The translations under genes were made by a program, and so were the position numbers. Positions 8,252 to 15,106 of a stretch of 64,000 nucleotides of DNA are shown here, piece after piece (position 1 is the stretch's first letter; every line of letters begins with the position of its first letter). The notes beneath the pieces were generated by a model, which worked only from the letters and a program-made list of their open reading frames with translations, was not told the DNA's origin and made no database searches. Origin of the DNA: Actinomadura formosensis NBRC 14204 (lineage in GTDB: Bacteria; Actinomycetota; Actinomycetes; Streptosporangiales; Streptosporangiaceae); NCBI RefSeq assembly GCF_001552155.1, contig NZ_BCQQ01000021.1:1-64000 (forward strand). The letters run 5' to 3'.

Positions 8252-8944
8252 ATGCTCAAAGTGATCGGGGCCGGGCTGCCGCGCACGGGGACCACATCGA
8301 TGAAGGCGGCCTTGGAGCGGCTCGGGTTCGGCCCCTGCCACCACATGTACGAAATCCTCACGAACCCCGACCAGGTCGATCGGTGGCTTCCGGCCGCCGA
8401 CGGCGAGCGGCTCGACTGGGACCGTGTCCTCGCCGGCTATTCCTCCAGCCAAGATTGGCCGTCCAGCGGATTCTGGCGCGAGCTCGCCGACGCCTACCCC
8501 GACGCGAAGGTCGTGCTGACCGTCCGCGATCCGCGCGGGTGGCACACCAGCTTCGGCAACCTGATGGCGAACAGTTCCGGAGTACGGAACGCCGAGGAGT
8601 TGCCCGAGGCCGCGCGTCCCGTCGCGACCGCCATGCAGCGGCTGCGTCCCGTCCTGGACCGCATCGGACGCGACATCCTCGGTGAGGTCTGGCAGGCGGA
8701 GGACGACGCCTTCAGCGAGGACGAGGCGGTCGCGGCATTCAACCGGCACGTCGAGAACGTCCGAGCGGGCCTCCCCGAGGACAGGCTGCTGGTGTTCGAC
8801 GTCCGCGAGGGCTGGGGCCCGCTGTGCTCGTTCCTCGGGGCCGAGGTCCCGGACGAGCCGTTCCCGCACCTCAACGACTCCGAGGCACTGCGGAGGACGT
8901 TCGACACGCTCCTCACCGGAGGCCCTCTCGCCGCTCCCGCATAG
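8252..8944 (+). CDS. sulfotransferase family protein
   Basis: This 230-residue protein of the PAPS-dependent sulfotransferase type has an N-terminal 5'-phosphosulfate loop LPRTGTTSMKAAL (about residues 9-21) and a 3'-phosphate-binding candidate VVLTVRDPRGWHTSF near 90-105. This is the architecture of the bacterial/eukaryotic Sulfotransfer_4-like group. It would transfer a sulfonate group to a hydroxyl or amine on a small molecule or glycan; the acceptor is unknown. ATG 8252 has AAAGGCG upstream. It is monocistronic: it is followed by a strong hairpin terminator and preceded by its own AT-rich promoter region. Confidence 0.8.
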   Translation: MLKVIGAGLPRTGTTSMKAALERLGFGPCHHMYEILTNPDQVDRWLPAADGERLDWDRVLAGYSSSQDWPSSGFWRELADAYPDAKVVLTVRDPRGWHTSFGNLMANSSGVRNAEELPEAARPVATAMQRLRPVLDRIGRDILGEVWQAEDDAFSEDEAVAAFNRHVENVRAGLPEDRLLVFDVREGWGPLCSFLGAEVPDEPFPHLNDSEALRRTFDTLLTGGPLAAPA

Positions 8945-8954
8945 GGTCAAGGGC

Positions 8955-8986
8955 GGCCGCCCGCCCGGCGTGCCGGGCGGGCGGCC
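8955..8986 (+). terminator. hairpin terminator after the sulfotransferase gene
   Basis: A perfect 15-bp stem (8955-8969 with 8972-8986), pure G+C, with a two-base loop, 11 bases after the stop codon. There is no U-tract, as is usual for actinobacterial terminators. Confidence 0.75.
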
Positions 8987-9057
8987 TGTCCCATCCGGTC
9001 CCGGCGCGCCGCGTCGCCCGCCCGCTCCAGTGTCAGCGGGCAGGCGAGAAAGCGAAG

Positions 9058-9375
9058 TCAGCCCACTCCGTGATCGTTGATCCTCCACGGCTGATCCGAG
9101 GCAGTGCGAACCAGCGTGTAGCCCCATGCCGTGTGTCCGTTGGGCATGGAGACCTCCTCCCGCTGCTGTAGAGCGAATTTCACAGGGACGTTGACAGCCT
9201 CTTGGTAGCGCTTGCCATCCGGAGACTTATAGCCGTTATCGGGGATGGGCGCGTCAATCCGCAGATTGGAGATCCGCGTTCCCTCAAACATGCTGTCGAC
9301 GACGCCCTCTTCCTGCTGGGCGAAGTAGGGGGTCGACAGAACTCGTCCTGCCGCCTTGTTGTGAGCATTGATCGC
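9058..9375 (-). pseudogene. C-terminal remnant of a secreted/lipoprotein-like hypothetical gene
   Basis: About 100 residues of coherent protein sequence (NAHNKAAGRVLSTPYFAQQ, then GYTLVRTASDQPWRINDHG at the end) terminate at 9058. Upstream of about 9375 the frame becomes non-protein-like and lies antisense to another broken gene. There is no start codon with a ribosome-binding site at the junction. The conserved tail suggests a formerly exported actinobacterial hypothetical protein whose N-terminal half has been lost. Confidence 0.5.
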
Positions 9376-9882
9376 TCTCCACGACACCCGCGCAGACGCC
9401 CCGTTCGACCTTTGGCGAGCCCTCTTCACCCAGGCCCACGAGCGGATCGAGATCCTCGTGTACGCGGGTGTCTTCATTCACGAACAGTGGCCCGACTTCA
9501 ACGACCTCTTGCGGGAGAAGGCCGCCACCGGATGCCGCGTGCGCATCCTCCTAGGGAATGCCGACGCGCCAGCGGTCAGCGAGCGCGGCGAAGAGGAGAA
9601 GTACGGGACGGCATCGAGAACCGTTGCCGCGCGGCCCTCATGCACTACACCCCGCTGATCGGCACACCGGGCGTCGAGGTGCACCAGCACGCGACCACGC
9701 TCTACAACTCCATCTATCGCGATGATGACCAGATGCTCGTCAACGCGCAAGTGTTCGGGATGAACGCCTACGCCGCGCCGGTCTGGCACCTGCGCCGGGA
9801 GTCGGAGGGAGGCGTGTTCGACCGCTACGCCGAAAGCTTCGAAGCGGTGTGGGCACTCTCCCGCCAAGCCGTCAAGGAGTGA
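9376..9882 (+). pseudogene. broken DUF5919/PLD-like C-terminal domain of an XRE-type regulator (5'-truncated, frameshifted)
   Basis: The sequence reads DAPFDLWRALFTQAHERIEI, then a GCRVRILLGNADAPAV stretch in one frame to about 9604. It continues in another frame as DGIENRCRAALMHYTPLIGT, a YNSIYRDDDQMLVNAQVFG stretch and a final RQAVKE. Together these make the phospholipase-D-like DUF5919 domain that normally follows an XRE helix-turn-helix. One extra G in the G-run at 9605-9607 would restore the frame (KYG-DGI), so a one-base deletion is implied. The helix-turn-helix part is missing; sequence upstream of about 9376 belongs to an oppositely oriented remnant. The neighbouring NUDIX gene is the usual partner of this regulator type. 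Confidence 0.7.
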
Positions 9883-9885
9883 ACA

Positions 9886-10356
9886 GTGGCGCGCACCGAG
9901 TACTACGACGACCCAGCCGCACCGGCCCCGAACTCCTTGGTCGTCGCCGCCTCCGCAGTCGTCACCAACGACCACGGCGAAGTGCTCATGCAACGACGAG
10001 CCGACTCTGGTCTCTGGGCGTTGCCGGGGGGAGGCATGAATCTGGACGAGTCGCTACCAGACACGGCAGTCCGCGAGGTCAAGGAAGAGACCGGGTACGA
10101 CATCGAGATCACAGAGTTGGTCGGCACCTATACCGACCCCCGCCACATCATCGCCTACTCCGACGGCGAGGTACGCCGACAGTTCAACGTGTGCTTCACG
10201 GCCCGGCTGCTCGGCGGCGAACTCCAGCTCAGCAACGAGTCCCTAGAAGTCCGTTGGGTGCCGGCCGACGAGCTGGACGACTTGCCCATGCACCACACCC
10301 AGCGGTTGCGGTTGCGCCACTACCGCGAGGACCGCAACACCCCGCACCTCGGCTAG
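9886..10356 (+). CDS. NUDIX hydrolase
   Basis: This 156-residue NUDIX-fold pyrophosphohydrolase has a complete Nudix box GX5EX7REUXEEXGU at residues 49-71 ([12 protein letters not shown] followed by [11 protein letters not shown]). It hydrolyses a nucleoside diphosphate linked to some moiety; the substrate is not predictable from this box. The start is GTG 9886 with AAGGAGTGA just upstream, overlapping the end of the broken regulator gene, so the two formed an operon. The gene itself looks intact. A strong bidirectional hairpin overlaps its stop codon. Confidence 0.88.
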   Translation: MARTEYYDDPAAPAPNSLVVAASAVVTNDHGEVLMQRRADSGLWALPGGGMNLDESLPDTAVREVKEETGYDIEITELVGTYTDPRHIIAYSDGEVRRQFNVCFTARLLGGELQLSNESLEVRWVPADELDDLPMHHTQRLRLRHYREDRNTPHLG

Positions 10357-10383
10357 GGCAGCGCGCCACCGTCCCTAGCCGAG
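10348..10383. terminator. bidirectional hairpin terminator between NUDIX and msrA genes
   Basis: CTCGGCTAGGG (10348-10358) pairs perfectly with CCCTAGCCGAG (10373-10383) across a 14-base loop. The NUDIX stop codon lies inside the left arm, and the convergent msrA gene ends 22 bases beyond. Confidence 0.8.
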
Positions 10384-10404
10384 TACGTGTTTGCAGGTCA
10401 GCCG

Positions 10405-11055
10405 CTACTCGGCGGGGGCGACGCCGATGGGGCAGGAGAGGCCGGTGCCGCCTATGCCGCAGTAGCCGTTGGGGTTTTTGGCCAGGTACTGCTGGTGGTA
10501 GTCCTCGGCGAAGTAGAAGTCGGGGGCCTTGGTGATCTCGGTGGTTATGGGGCCGTAGCCGGCGGTGGCGAGGGTCCGCTGGTAGGCGTCTCGGGAGGCT
10601 TCGGCGGCCTTCTGCTGGACGTCGGTGCGGGTGAAGATGGCCGAGCGGTACTGGGTGCCGATGTCGTTGCCCTGGCGCATGCCCTGGGTGGGGTCGTGGG
10701 ACTCCCAGAAGACGCGGAGCAGGTCGTCGTAGGAGATCTTGGCGGGGTCGTAGACGACGCGGACGGTTTCGGCGTGGCCGGTCTGGCCGCTGCAGACCTC
10801 TTCGTAGGTGGGGTTCGGGGTGTAGCCGCCCGCGTAGCCGGCGGCGGTGGAGATGACGCCGGGGGTCTGCCAGAACTTGCGTTCGGCGCCCCAGAAGCAG
10901 CCGAGGGCGAACTCGGCGATCTCGGCGCCGTCCGGGTAGGGCGGGGCCAGGGGCGCGTCGAGGACCTCGTGGCGGGGCGGCACCTGGATGGGCTCGTCCC
11001 TGCCGGGGAGTGCCTTCTCCGGAGAGACCATCTGGGTCTTCGCAAAGCCGAACAT
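10405..11055 (-). CDS. msrA: peptide methionine-S-sulfoxide reductase MsrA
   Basis: This 216-residue protein reduces the S-epimer of methionine sulfoxide in oxidised proteins, using thioredoxin. The active-site motif GCFWGAE carries catalytic Cys53. Other MsrA signatures follow ([19 protein letters not shown] and [12 protein letters not shown]), and the C-terminal [11 protein letters not shown] provides resolving cysteines. The long N-terminal extension before GCFWG (about 50 residues) is typical of actinobacterial MsrA. ATG 11055 (MFGFAKTQ) fits the family N-terminus; ATG 11085 is ten codons further upstream. It is monocistronic and convergent with the NUDIX gene. Confidence 0.93.
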   Translation of the reverse strand: MFGFAKTQMVSPEKALPGRDEPIQVPPRHEVLDAPLAPPYPDGAEIAEFALGCFWGAERKFWQTPGVISTAAGYAGGYTPNPTYEEVCSGQTGHAETVRVVYDPAKISYDDLLRVFWESHDPTQGMRQGNDIGTQYRSAIFTRTDVQQKAAEASRDAYQRTLATAGYGPITTEITKAPDFYFAEDYHQQYLAKNPNGYCGIGGTGLSCPIGVAPAE

Positions 11056-11128
11056 GTAACCCAGATTACTCTTCGGATGAGTCATGAGCGTGACCAGGTA
11101 TGGCTGATTACCAAGTAGAGTTCTGGGT

Positions 11129-12127
11129 GTGGTGAAGCGGGGGATGCTGTTCGGGGTCGGGGCCTACGTGATGTGGGGGTTGTTCCCGCTGTACTGGCCG
11201 CTGCTGAAGCCGGCCGGGGCGGTCGAGATCCTCGCGCACCGGGTCATGTGGTCGCTGGTCGCGGTCGCCGCGGTGCTCGCGGTGCGCAGGACCCGGATCC
11301 GGAACCTGGGGCTGCGCAGAGGGCTGCTGCTGGCGCTGGCCGCGGTGGTGATCAGCGTCAACTGGGGGACGTACATCTACGCCGTCAACAGCGGGCAGAC
11401 GCTTGAGTCCGCGCTGGGGTACTTCATCAACCCGCTGATCAGCGTGGTGTTCGGTGTGGTGATCTTCCGGGAGCGGCTGCGGCCGGGGCAGTGGGCGGCG
11501 GTCGGGCTGGGGACGGTGGCGGTCATCGTGCTGACCGTCGATTACGGGCGTCCGCCCTGGATCGCGCTGGTGCTGGCGTTCGCGTTCGGGACGTACGGGC
11601 TGCTCAAGAAGTTCGCCGACATGCCGTCGGCGGAGAGCCTGGCGGTCGAGACGGCCCTGCTGTTCCTGCCCGCCCTGGTGTTCGTGCTGGTCCTGGAGGG
11701 ACGGGGCGAGGCGTCCTTCGGGCACCACGGGATGGGGCACGCGGCACTGATCGTGGGGGCGGGGCTCGTGACGGCCGTCCCGCTGATGCTGTTCAACGCG
11801 GCGGCGATCAGGCTGCCCATGACCGCCATCGGCATGCTGCAGTACCTGGCGCCCGTGCTGCAGTTCGTCATCGGGTTCTTCGTCCAGCACGAGGAGATGC
11901 CGCCGAGCCGGTGGGCGGGGTTCCTGCTGGTGTGGCTGGCGCTGGTGACGCTGACATGGGACGGGGTGCGCGCCGGCCGCCGGAAGCGGTGCCCGAAACC
12001 GCCCGAAGAGGCTAAAGTGCCGGACGTCGAACCCCGGATTCGAGGAGTTCTCGTTGCGTCTGGTCAGCTTCACCGTGTTGGGGACGGCGCTCGTCGCGGC
12101 GGGCATGCTGGCACCGGCGACGGGTGA
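11129..12127 (+). CDS. rarD: RarD-type EamA permease (DMT superfamily)
   Basis: This 332-residue drug/metabolite transporter has ten hydrophobic segments in two EamA repeats. RarD signatures include [20 protein letters not shown] near the N-terminus, [20 protein letters not shown] after helix 4, and [14 protein letters not shown] near helix 9. Homologues are annotated as chloramphenicol-sensitivity proteins; the true substrate is unknown. The start is one of two tandem GTG codons (11129, 11132). The last 30 residues run beyond the normal RarD end and overlap the next gene by 74 bases in another frame, which may be a genuine overlap or a decayed stop. Confidence 0.88.
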   Translation: MVKRGMLFGVGAYVMWGLFPLYWPLLKPAGAVEILAHRVMWSLVAVAAVLAVRRTRIRNLGLRRGLLLALAAVVISVNWGTYIYAVNSGQTLESALGYFINPLISVVFGVVIFRERLRPGQWAAVGLGTVAVIVLTVDYGRPPWIALVLAFAFGTYGLLKKFADMPSAESLAVETALLFLPALVFVLVLEGRGEASFGHHGMGHAALIVGAGLVTAVPLMLFNAAAIRLPMTAIGMLQYLAPVLQFVIGFFVQHEEMPPSRWAGFLLVWLALVTLTWDGVRAGRRKRCPKPPEEAKVPDVEPRIRGVLVASGQLHRVGDGARRGGHAGTGDG

Positions 12128-12416
12128 GGCGACGGCCGTCGGGCACGACGACGTCACGGTGGAGCCGGGCGTGGCGCGGCCCGGGGAGCGGGTCCGGGTC
12201 TCGGTGCCCGGGTGCGGGGGCATGGCGCGGGCGGTGACGTCCGAGGTGTTCGCCGGGCAGGCCGTGCGCGGCGCCGCCACCGTGAAGCCGGATGCCGCGC
12301 CCAGCACGTACGCGGTCGAAGCGCGGTGCGGTTCACGGAAAGTGACCGGCAAGATCCGGGTGGCGGGACGGCTGGGATGGCCGGATATCGTGCCCGCCGG
12401 CCACGATTCCCGATAA
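12054..12416 (+). CDS. small secreted hypothetical protein
   Basis: This 120-residue protein has a Sec signal peptide ([20 protein letters not shown], probable cleavage near Ala-Thr-Gly 22-24) and a mature domain of about 95 residues that resembles a small immunoglobulin-like exported actinobacterial protein (EPGVARPGERVRVSVPGC, then a final VEARCGSRKVTGKIRV). Two cysteines in the mature part could form a disulfide. The start is TTG 12054 with GAGGAG seven bases upstream. It overlaps the 3' end of rarD. The function is unknown. Confidence 0.6.
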   Translation: MRLVSFTVLGTALVAAGMLAPATGEATAVGHDDVTVEPGVARPGERVRVSVPGCGGMARAVTSEVFAGQAVRGAATVKPDAAPSTYAVEARCGSRKVTGKIRVAGRLGWPDIVPAGHDSR

Positions 12417-12423
12417 CCGGGAA
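12407..12423 (+). terminator. short hairpin at the end of the secreted-protein gene
   Basis: TTCCCG (12407-12412) pairs with CGGGAA (12418-12423) across five bases and includes the stop codon. It is followed after 19 bases by a CTCCCTCCTTTTC pyrimidine run. It is a modest terminator candidate. Confidence 0.4.
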
Positions 12424-12603
12424 AAGCGGAAGCTCCCTCCTTTTCTATTGCTCATTACTTAGCGTGGCCGATCGGCGGCGCGAGCACCTCTTCTCTCCGG
12501 CACCTGCGGGGATGCTGTCAACTCGTCTCGTCAACTGAGACAACCAGTCCAGCAAGTGATAAACCTCACCCGGTGGCGGTTGAGATTTCTACCGTTCGAC
12601 CCC

Positions 12604-12632
12604 TTGATCCCGTTAAATGATCATGTGATACT
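12604..12632 (+). promoter_or_regulatory. promoter candidate for the diterpenoid operon
   Basis: TTGATC (12604-12609) and GATACT (12627-12632) are 17 bases apart. Transcription from here would give a leader of about 180 bases containing both downstream hairpins. Confidence 0.4.
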
Positions 12633-12697
12633 CCCACGAAACCCTACATAACACCCACGCCTCACAGAGAACGCCAGAAACCCCCATTCCTCTGCTT

Positions 12698-12749
12698 CCG
12701 GTGTCCACCGCGAGGGACACCGGGGCGCCTCGGCAGGCCCGCGCCGAGG
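12698..12749 (+). promoter_or_regulatory. two tandem stem-loops in the P450 leader
   Basis: The first stem is CCGGTGTCC (12698-12706) with GGACACCGG (12715-12723), loop of eight bases. The second stem is CCTCGGC (12728-12734) with GCCGAGG (12743-12749), again with an eight-base loop. They lie 70-120 bases upstream of the P450 start. They could attenuate transcription or bind a regulator; the DNA palindromes could equally be operators. Confidence 0.4.
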
Positions 12750-12818
12750 GGCCGTATCCCCTGAGACACGCGAGCACGGGTCGAGACGCTTCAACTCAAC
12801 ATCGAGGGGCAGTCGGTA

Positions 12819-14183
12819 ATGTCCGTTGACGCGGTTCCAGCCCAGAAGCCCAAGAACTTCCCCCTTTACCGCACGGCCGCCGGGTTCGTCCGCGATCCGC
12901 TCCGACAACTGGAGCGGATCAGCAGCGAGGGCGACGGCCGGCTCATCCGCATCGACCTCGGCGCTTCGCACCCTTACCTCGTCACCCACCCCGACCACAT
13001 CCAGCAGGTACTGCGGCGGGAGTCGGAGAACTTCCAGCGGGACGGGGTGTTCTGGCGGCCGCTCCGCGAGCTGATGGGCGACAGCATCCTCTCCGAAGGC
13101 GCCGAGTGGGAGCACAGCAAGCGCGTCCTGCAGCCGGTCTTCACCACGCGCAACGTCAACCGGCTCACCGGGCTGATGGCCGGGGCGATCAACAACGCGG
13201 TCGCCAAGCTGGACGAGCCGGCCCGCACGGGACAGCCCGTCGACGTCCTGGCGGAGATGGGCCGGATCGTCAACGAGACCGTCATCAAGGTCCTGTTCGG
13301 TGACAAGATCTCCCCGAACGACGCCAACCGGCTGATCCCGACGTTCGACCAGATCGCCACATTGATCTCGTTCCGGTTCCTGCTGCCGTTCGTCCCGCGC
13401 GCGATCCCGATGCCCGGCGACCGGGCCTTCCGGGACGCCGTCAACGTGATGGACGAGGTGCTGTTCGAGCTTGTGGAACGTTACCGGGACGACCCGGGCG
13501 ACGGCAGCGACATCTTCACCGCGCTCTGCCAGGCCCCCACCGAGCACGGCGGGCCCCCGACCAACAAGTGGATCCGCGACAACCTGCTCGCCATGTTCGC
13601 CACCAGCACCGAGACGACGACGCTGGCGCTGACCTGGCTGTGGCCGCTGCTGCACGACCACCCGGACGTCCAGGACCGGCTGGTCGCCGAGATCGAGGAG
13701 GTCGTCGGCGACGACCCGGTCCGCCCGGACCATCTGCCCAGGCTGCCGTACGTGTCGCAGGTCGTGGACGAGCTGCTGCGCCTCTACCCCGTCGGCTGGA
13801 TGTTCCCCCGCATGGCCACCAGGCCGACGTCCATCGGCGGCGTGCCCGTCCAGCCGGGCGACTCGGTGCTCATCAGCCCGTTCCTCACCCACCGGCTGGC
13901 ATCGGTGTGGGAACGTCCGCTGGAGTTCGACCCCGACCGGTTCACCCCGGAGAACGTCCGCGAGCACCACCGCTACGCCTACTTCCCGTTCGGTGGCGGA
14001 CCGCACCAGTGCATCGGCCGGCACGTGTTCAAGGTCGAGGCGCGGATGATCCTCACGAGTATCCTCAGCCGGTTCCGGCCCAGGCTGTCGGAGGCGGTGC
14101 CGGCCATGCCGCGCATCGGCGCGACGCTGCGGCCCCGAGAGCCGCTGGAGATGACGCTGACGCGCGCCGGGAAGGGCGAGTGA
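12819..14183 (+). CDS. cytochrome P450, putative diterpenoid-tailoring monooxygenase
   Basis: This 454-residue soluble P450 has the heme-ligand loop FGGGPHQCIG with Cys398, the ExxR pair in DELLRLYP, and a PERF-like stretch FDPDRFTPENV. The I-helix reads FATSTETTT, so the usual acidic-Thr pair is present (Glu-Thr-Thr) but the Gly of the AGxxT motif is Ser. It would need an external ferredoxin and reductase; none is encoded here. It overlaps the class I terpene synthase by four bases (GTGA), so it most likely oxidises the diterpene product of the next two enzymes. ATG 12819 was chosen because it follows GAGGGGCAG. It is preceded by a long structured leader. Confidence 0.93.
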   Translation: MSVDAVPAQKPKNFPLYRTAAGFVRDPLRQLERISSEGDGRLIRIDLGASHPYLVTHPDHIQQVLRRESENFQRDGVFWRPLRELMGDSILSEGAEWEHSKRVLQPVFTTRNVNRLTGLMAGAINNAVAKLDEPARTGQPVDVLAEMGRIVNETVIKVLFGDKISPNDANRLIPTFDQIATLISFRFLLPFVPRAIPMPGDRAFRDAVNVMDEVLFELVERYRDDPGDGSDIFTALCQAPTEHGGPPTNKWIRDNLLAMFATSTETTTLALTWLWPLLHDHPDVQDRLVAEIEEVVGDDPVRPDHLPRLPYVSQVVDELLRLYPVGWMFPRMATRPTSIGGVPVQPGDSVLISPFLTHRLASVWERPLEFDPDRFTPENVREHHRYAYFPFGGGPHQCIGRHVFKVEARMILTSILSRFRPRLSEAVPAMPRIGATLRPREPLEMTLTRAGKGE

Positions 14184-15106
14184 GCGGGAGCGGAGCCGGC
14201 GAACTCGCCCGCCCTCCCCATCCGGGGCGGACGAGCACGTCCGCCTTCGAATCCGGGACGATCTGCGCGGTCGCCGGCCAGTCGCAGCGGCAGATGCGCG
14301 GCTGGGCCGCCGAGTACCCCGCGCTGTACGGGGCGCAGGCGTTCGATCCGGCGCTGTTCAGCACACTGTCACTCGCGGCGGCGTTCAGCGGCCCCGGGCT
14401 CACCGCCGGCGGGCTGCGCATGGCCAACCGGGTCTGCCTGTGGTGCTTCGGCCTCGACTGGCTGATCGACTACGTGGCGTCGTCCCGCGCGCAGGTGCGC
14501 GGTCTCGTCCGGCGGTGCGCGCGGGTCGCCGACGGCGCGGACCCCGGGGACGGCGACTGCGCCGAGGACGAGCTGATGCGGTTCCTCGCCGCCGTCCGGG
14601 ACGAGCTGGCGGCCGAACCCGCCCATCCCGGCCTGCGGGACGTCTGGCGGGAGGAACTCCAGCGGGTGCTCGACGCGATGGCGCTCGAATGGGACTGGAA
14701 GGCCGCCCGGGAGAAGGGCGAGCACGGACCCGCGTTCGAGGAGTACCTCGCGAACGCCGACAACCTCGGTTTCTCGTTCGTGTTCGCCTCGCACTGGATC
14801 GCGTCCGGGGGCGGCGGGAACGTTCCGGTGGTACGTGAGGCGAGCCGGGCCGTGCAGCGGGTGATCCGGCTGCTGAACGACCTCGGCACCTACGAGCGCG
14901 ATCTGAAGTGGGGCGATCTGAACGGCCTGCTGCTCGACCGGACACGCGCCGAGGTCGAGGAGCGCATCGGGGAACTGACCAGCGAAGCCCGGACGCTGCT
15001 CCGGGACGCCGCGCGGAGCGTCCCGGAACTGGCCGGCTATATGGAACGCCAGATGGACTTCTGTGCGGGCTTCTACGGAGTCACCGACTTCTGGGGCACG
15101 TTGTGA
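14180..15106 (+). CDS. class I terpene (diterpene) synthase
   Basis: This 308-residue all-alpha class I terpene synthase has a metal-binding site in the first motif FGLDWLID (Asp93 and Asp97, a DxxxD variant of DDxxD). The second motif is NDLGTYERD at 233-241, matching the NSE/DTE triad as Asn-Thr-Asp. It would ionise an allylic diphosphate; coupling to the adjacent class II cyclase suggests that its substrate is a bicyclic copalyl-type diphosphate. The start GTG 14180 overlaps the P450 stop, and its own stop overlaps the next start, so the three genes are translationally coupled. The product skeleton cannot be predicted by eye. Confidence 0.85.
   Translation: MSGSGAGELARPPHPGRTSTSAFESGTICAVAGQSQRQMRGWAAEYPALYGAQAFDPALFSTLSLAAAFSGPGLTAGGLRMANRVCLWCFGLDWLIDYVASSRAQVRGLVRRCARVADGADPGDGDCAEDELMRFLAAVRDELAAEPAHPGLRDVWREELQRVLDAMALEWDWKAAREKGEHGPAFEEYLANADNLGFSFVFASHWIASGGGGNVPVVREASRAVQRVIRLLNDLGTYERDLKWGDLNGLLLDRTRAEVEERIGELTSEARTLLRDAARSVPELAGYMERQMDFCAGFYGVTDFWGTL

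Larger units (their letters stand above)
12417..12818. other. long leader/intergenic region ahead of the diterpenoid operon
   Basis: About 400 bases with no convincing gene. The first 250 bases are relatively AT-rich and carry a promoter candidate (12604-12632). The last 120 bases are GC-rich and carry two tandem hairpins (12698-12749). The length of the untranslated leader suggests regulation of the downstream operon, but no known riboswitch class was recognised. Confidence 0.5.

Noticed and set aside
8101-8685. Open frame starting ATG 8101 or earlier in front of the sulfotransferase gene
   Set aside because: It runs into the sulfotransferase gene in the wrong frame, lacks a ribosome-binding site and gives an Arg-rich shadow product.
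12621-14024. 467-residue antisense open frame over the P450 gene
   Set aside because: High-GC shadow frame rich in Arg, Asp, His and Val; no ribosome-binding site or similarity, and the P450 is clearly coding.
12819-14183. P450 as the CvnE member of the conservon
   Set aside because: It is upstream of CvnA and fused by overlap to the terpene genes; CvnE normally follows the GTPase gene.
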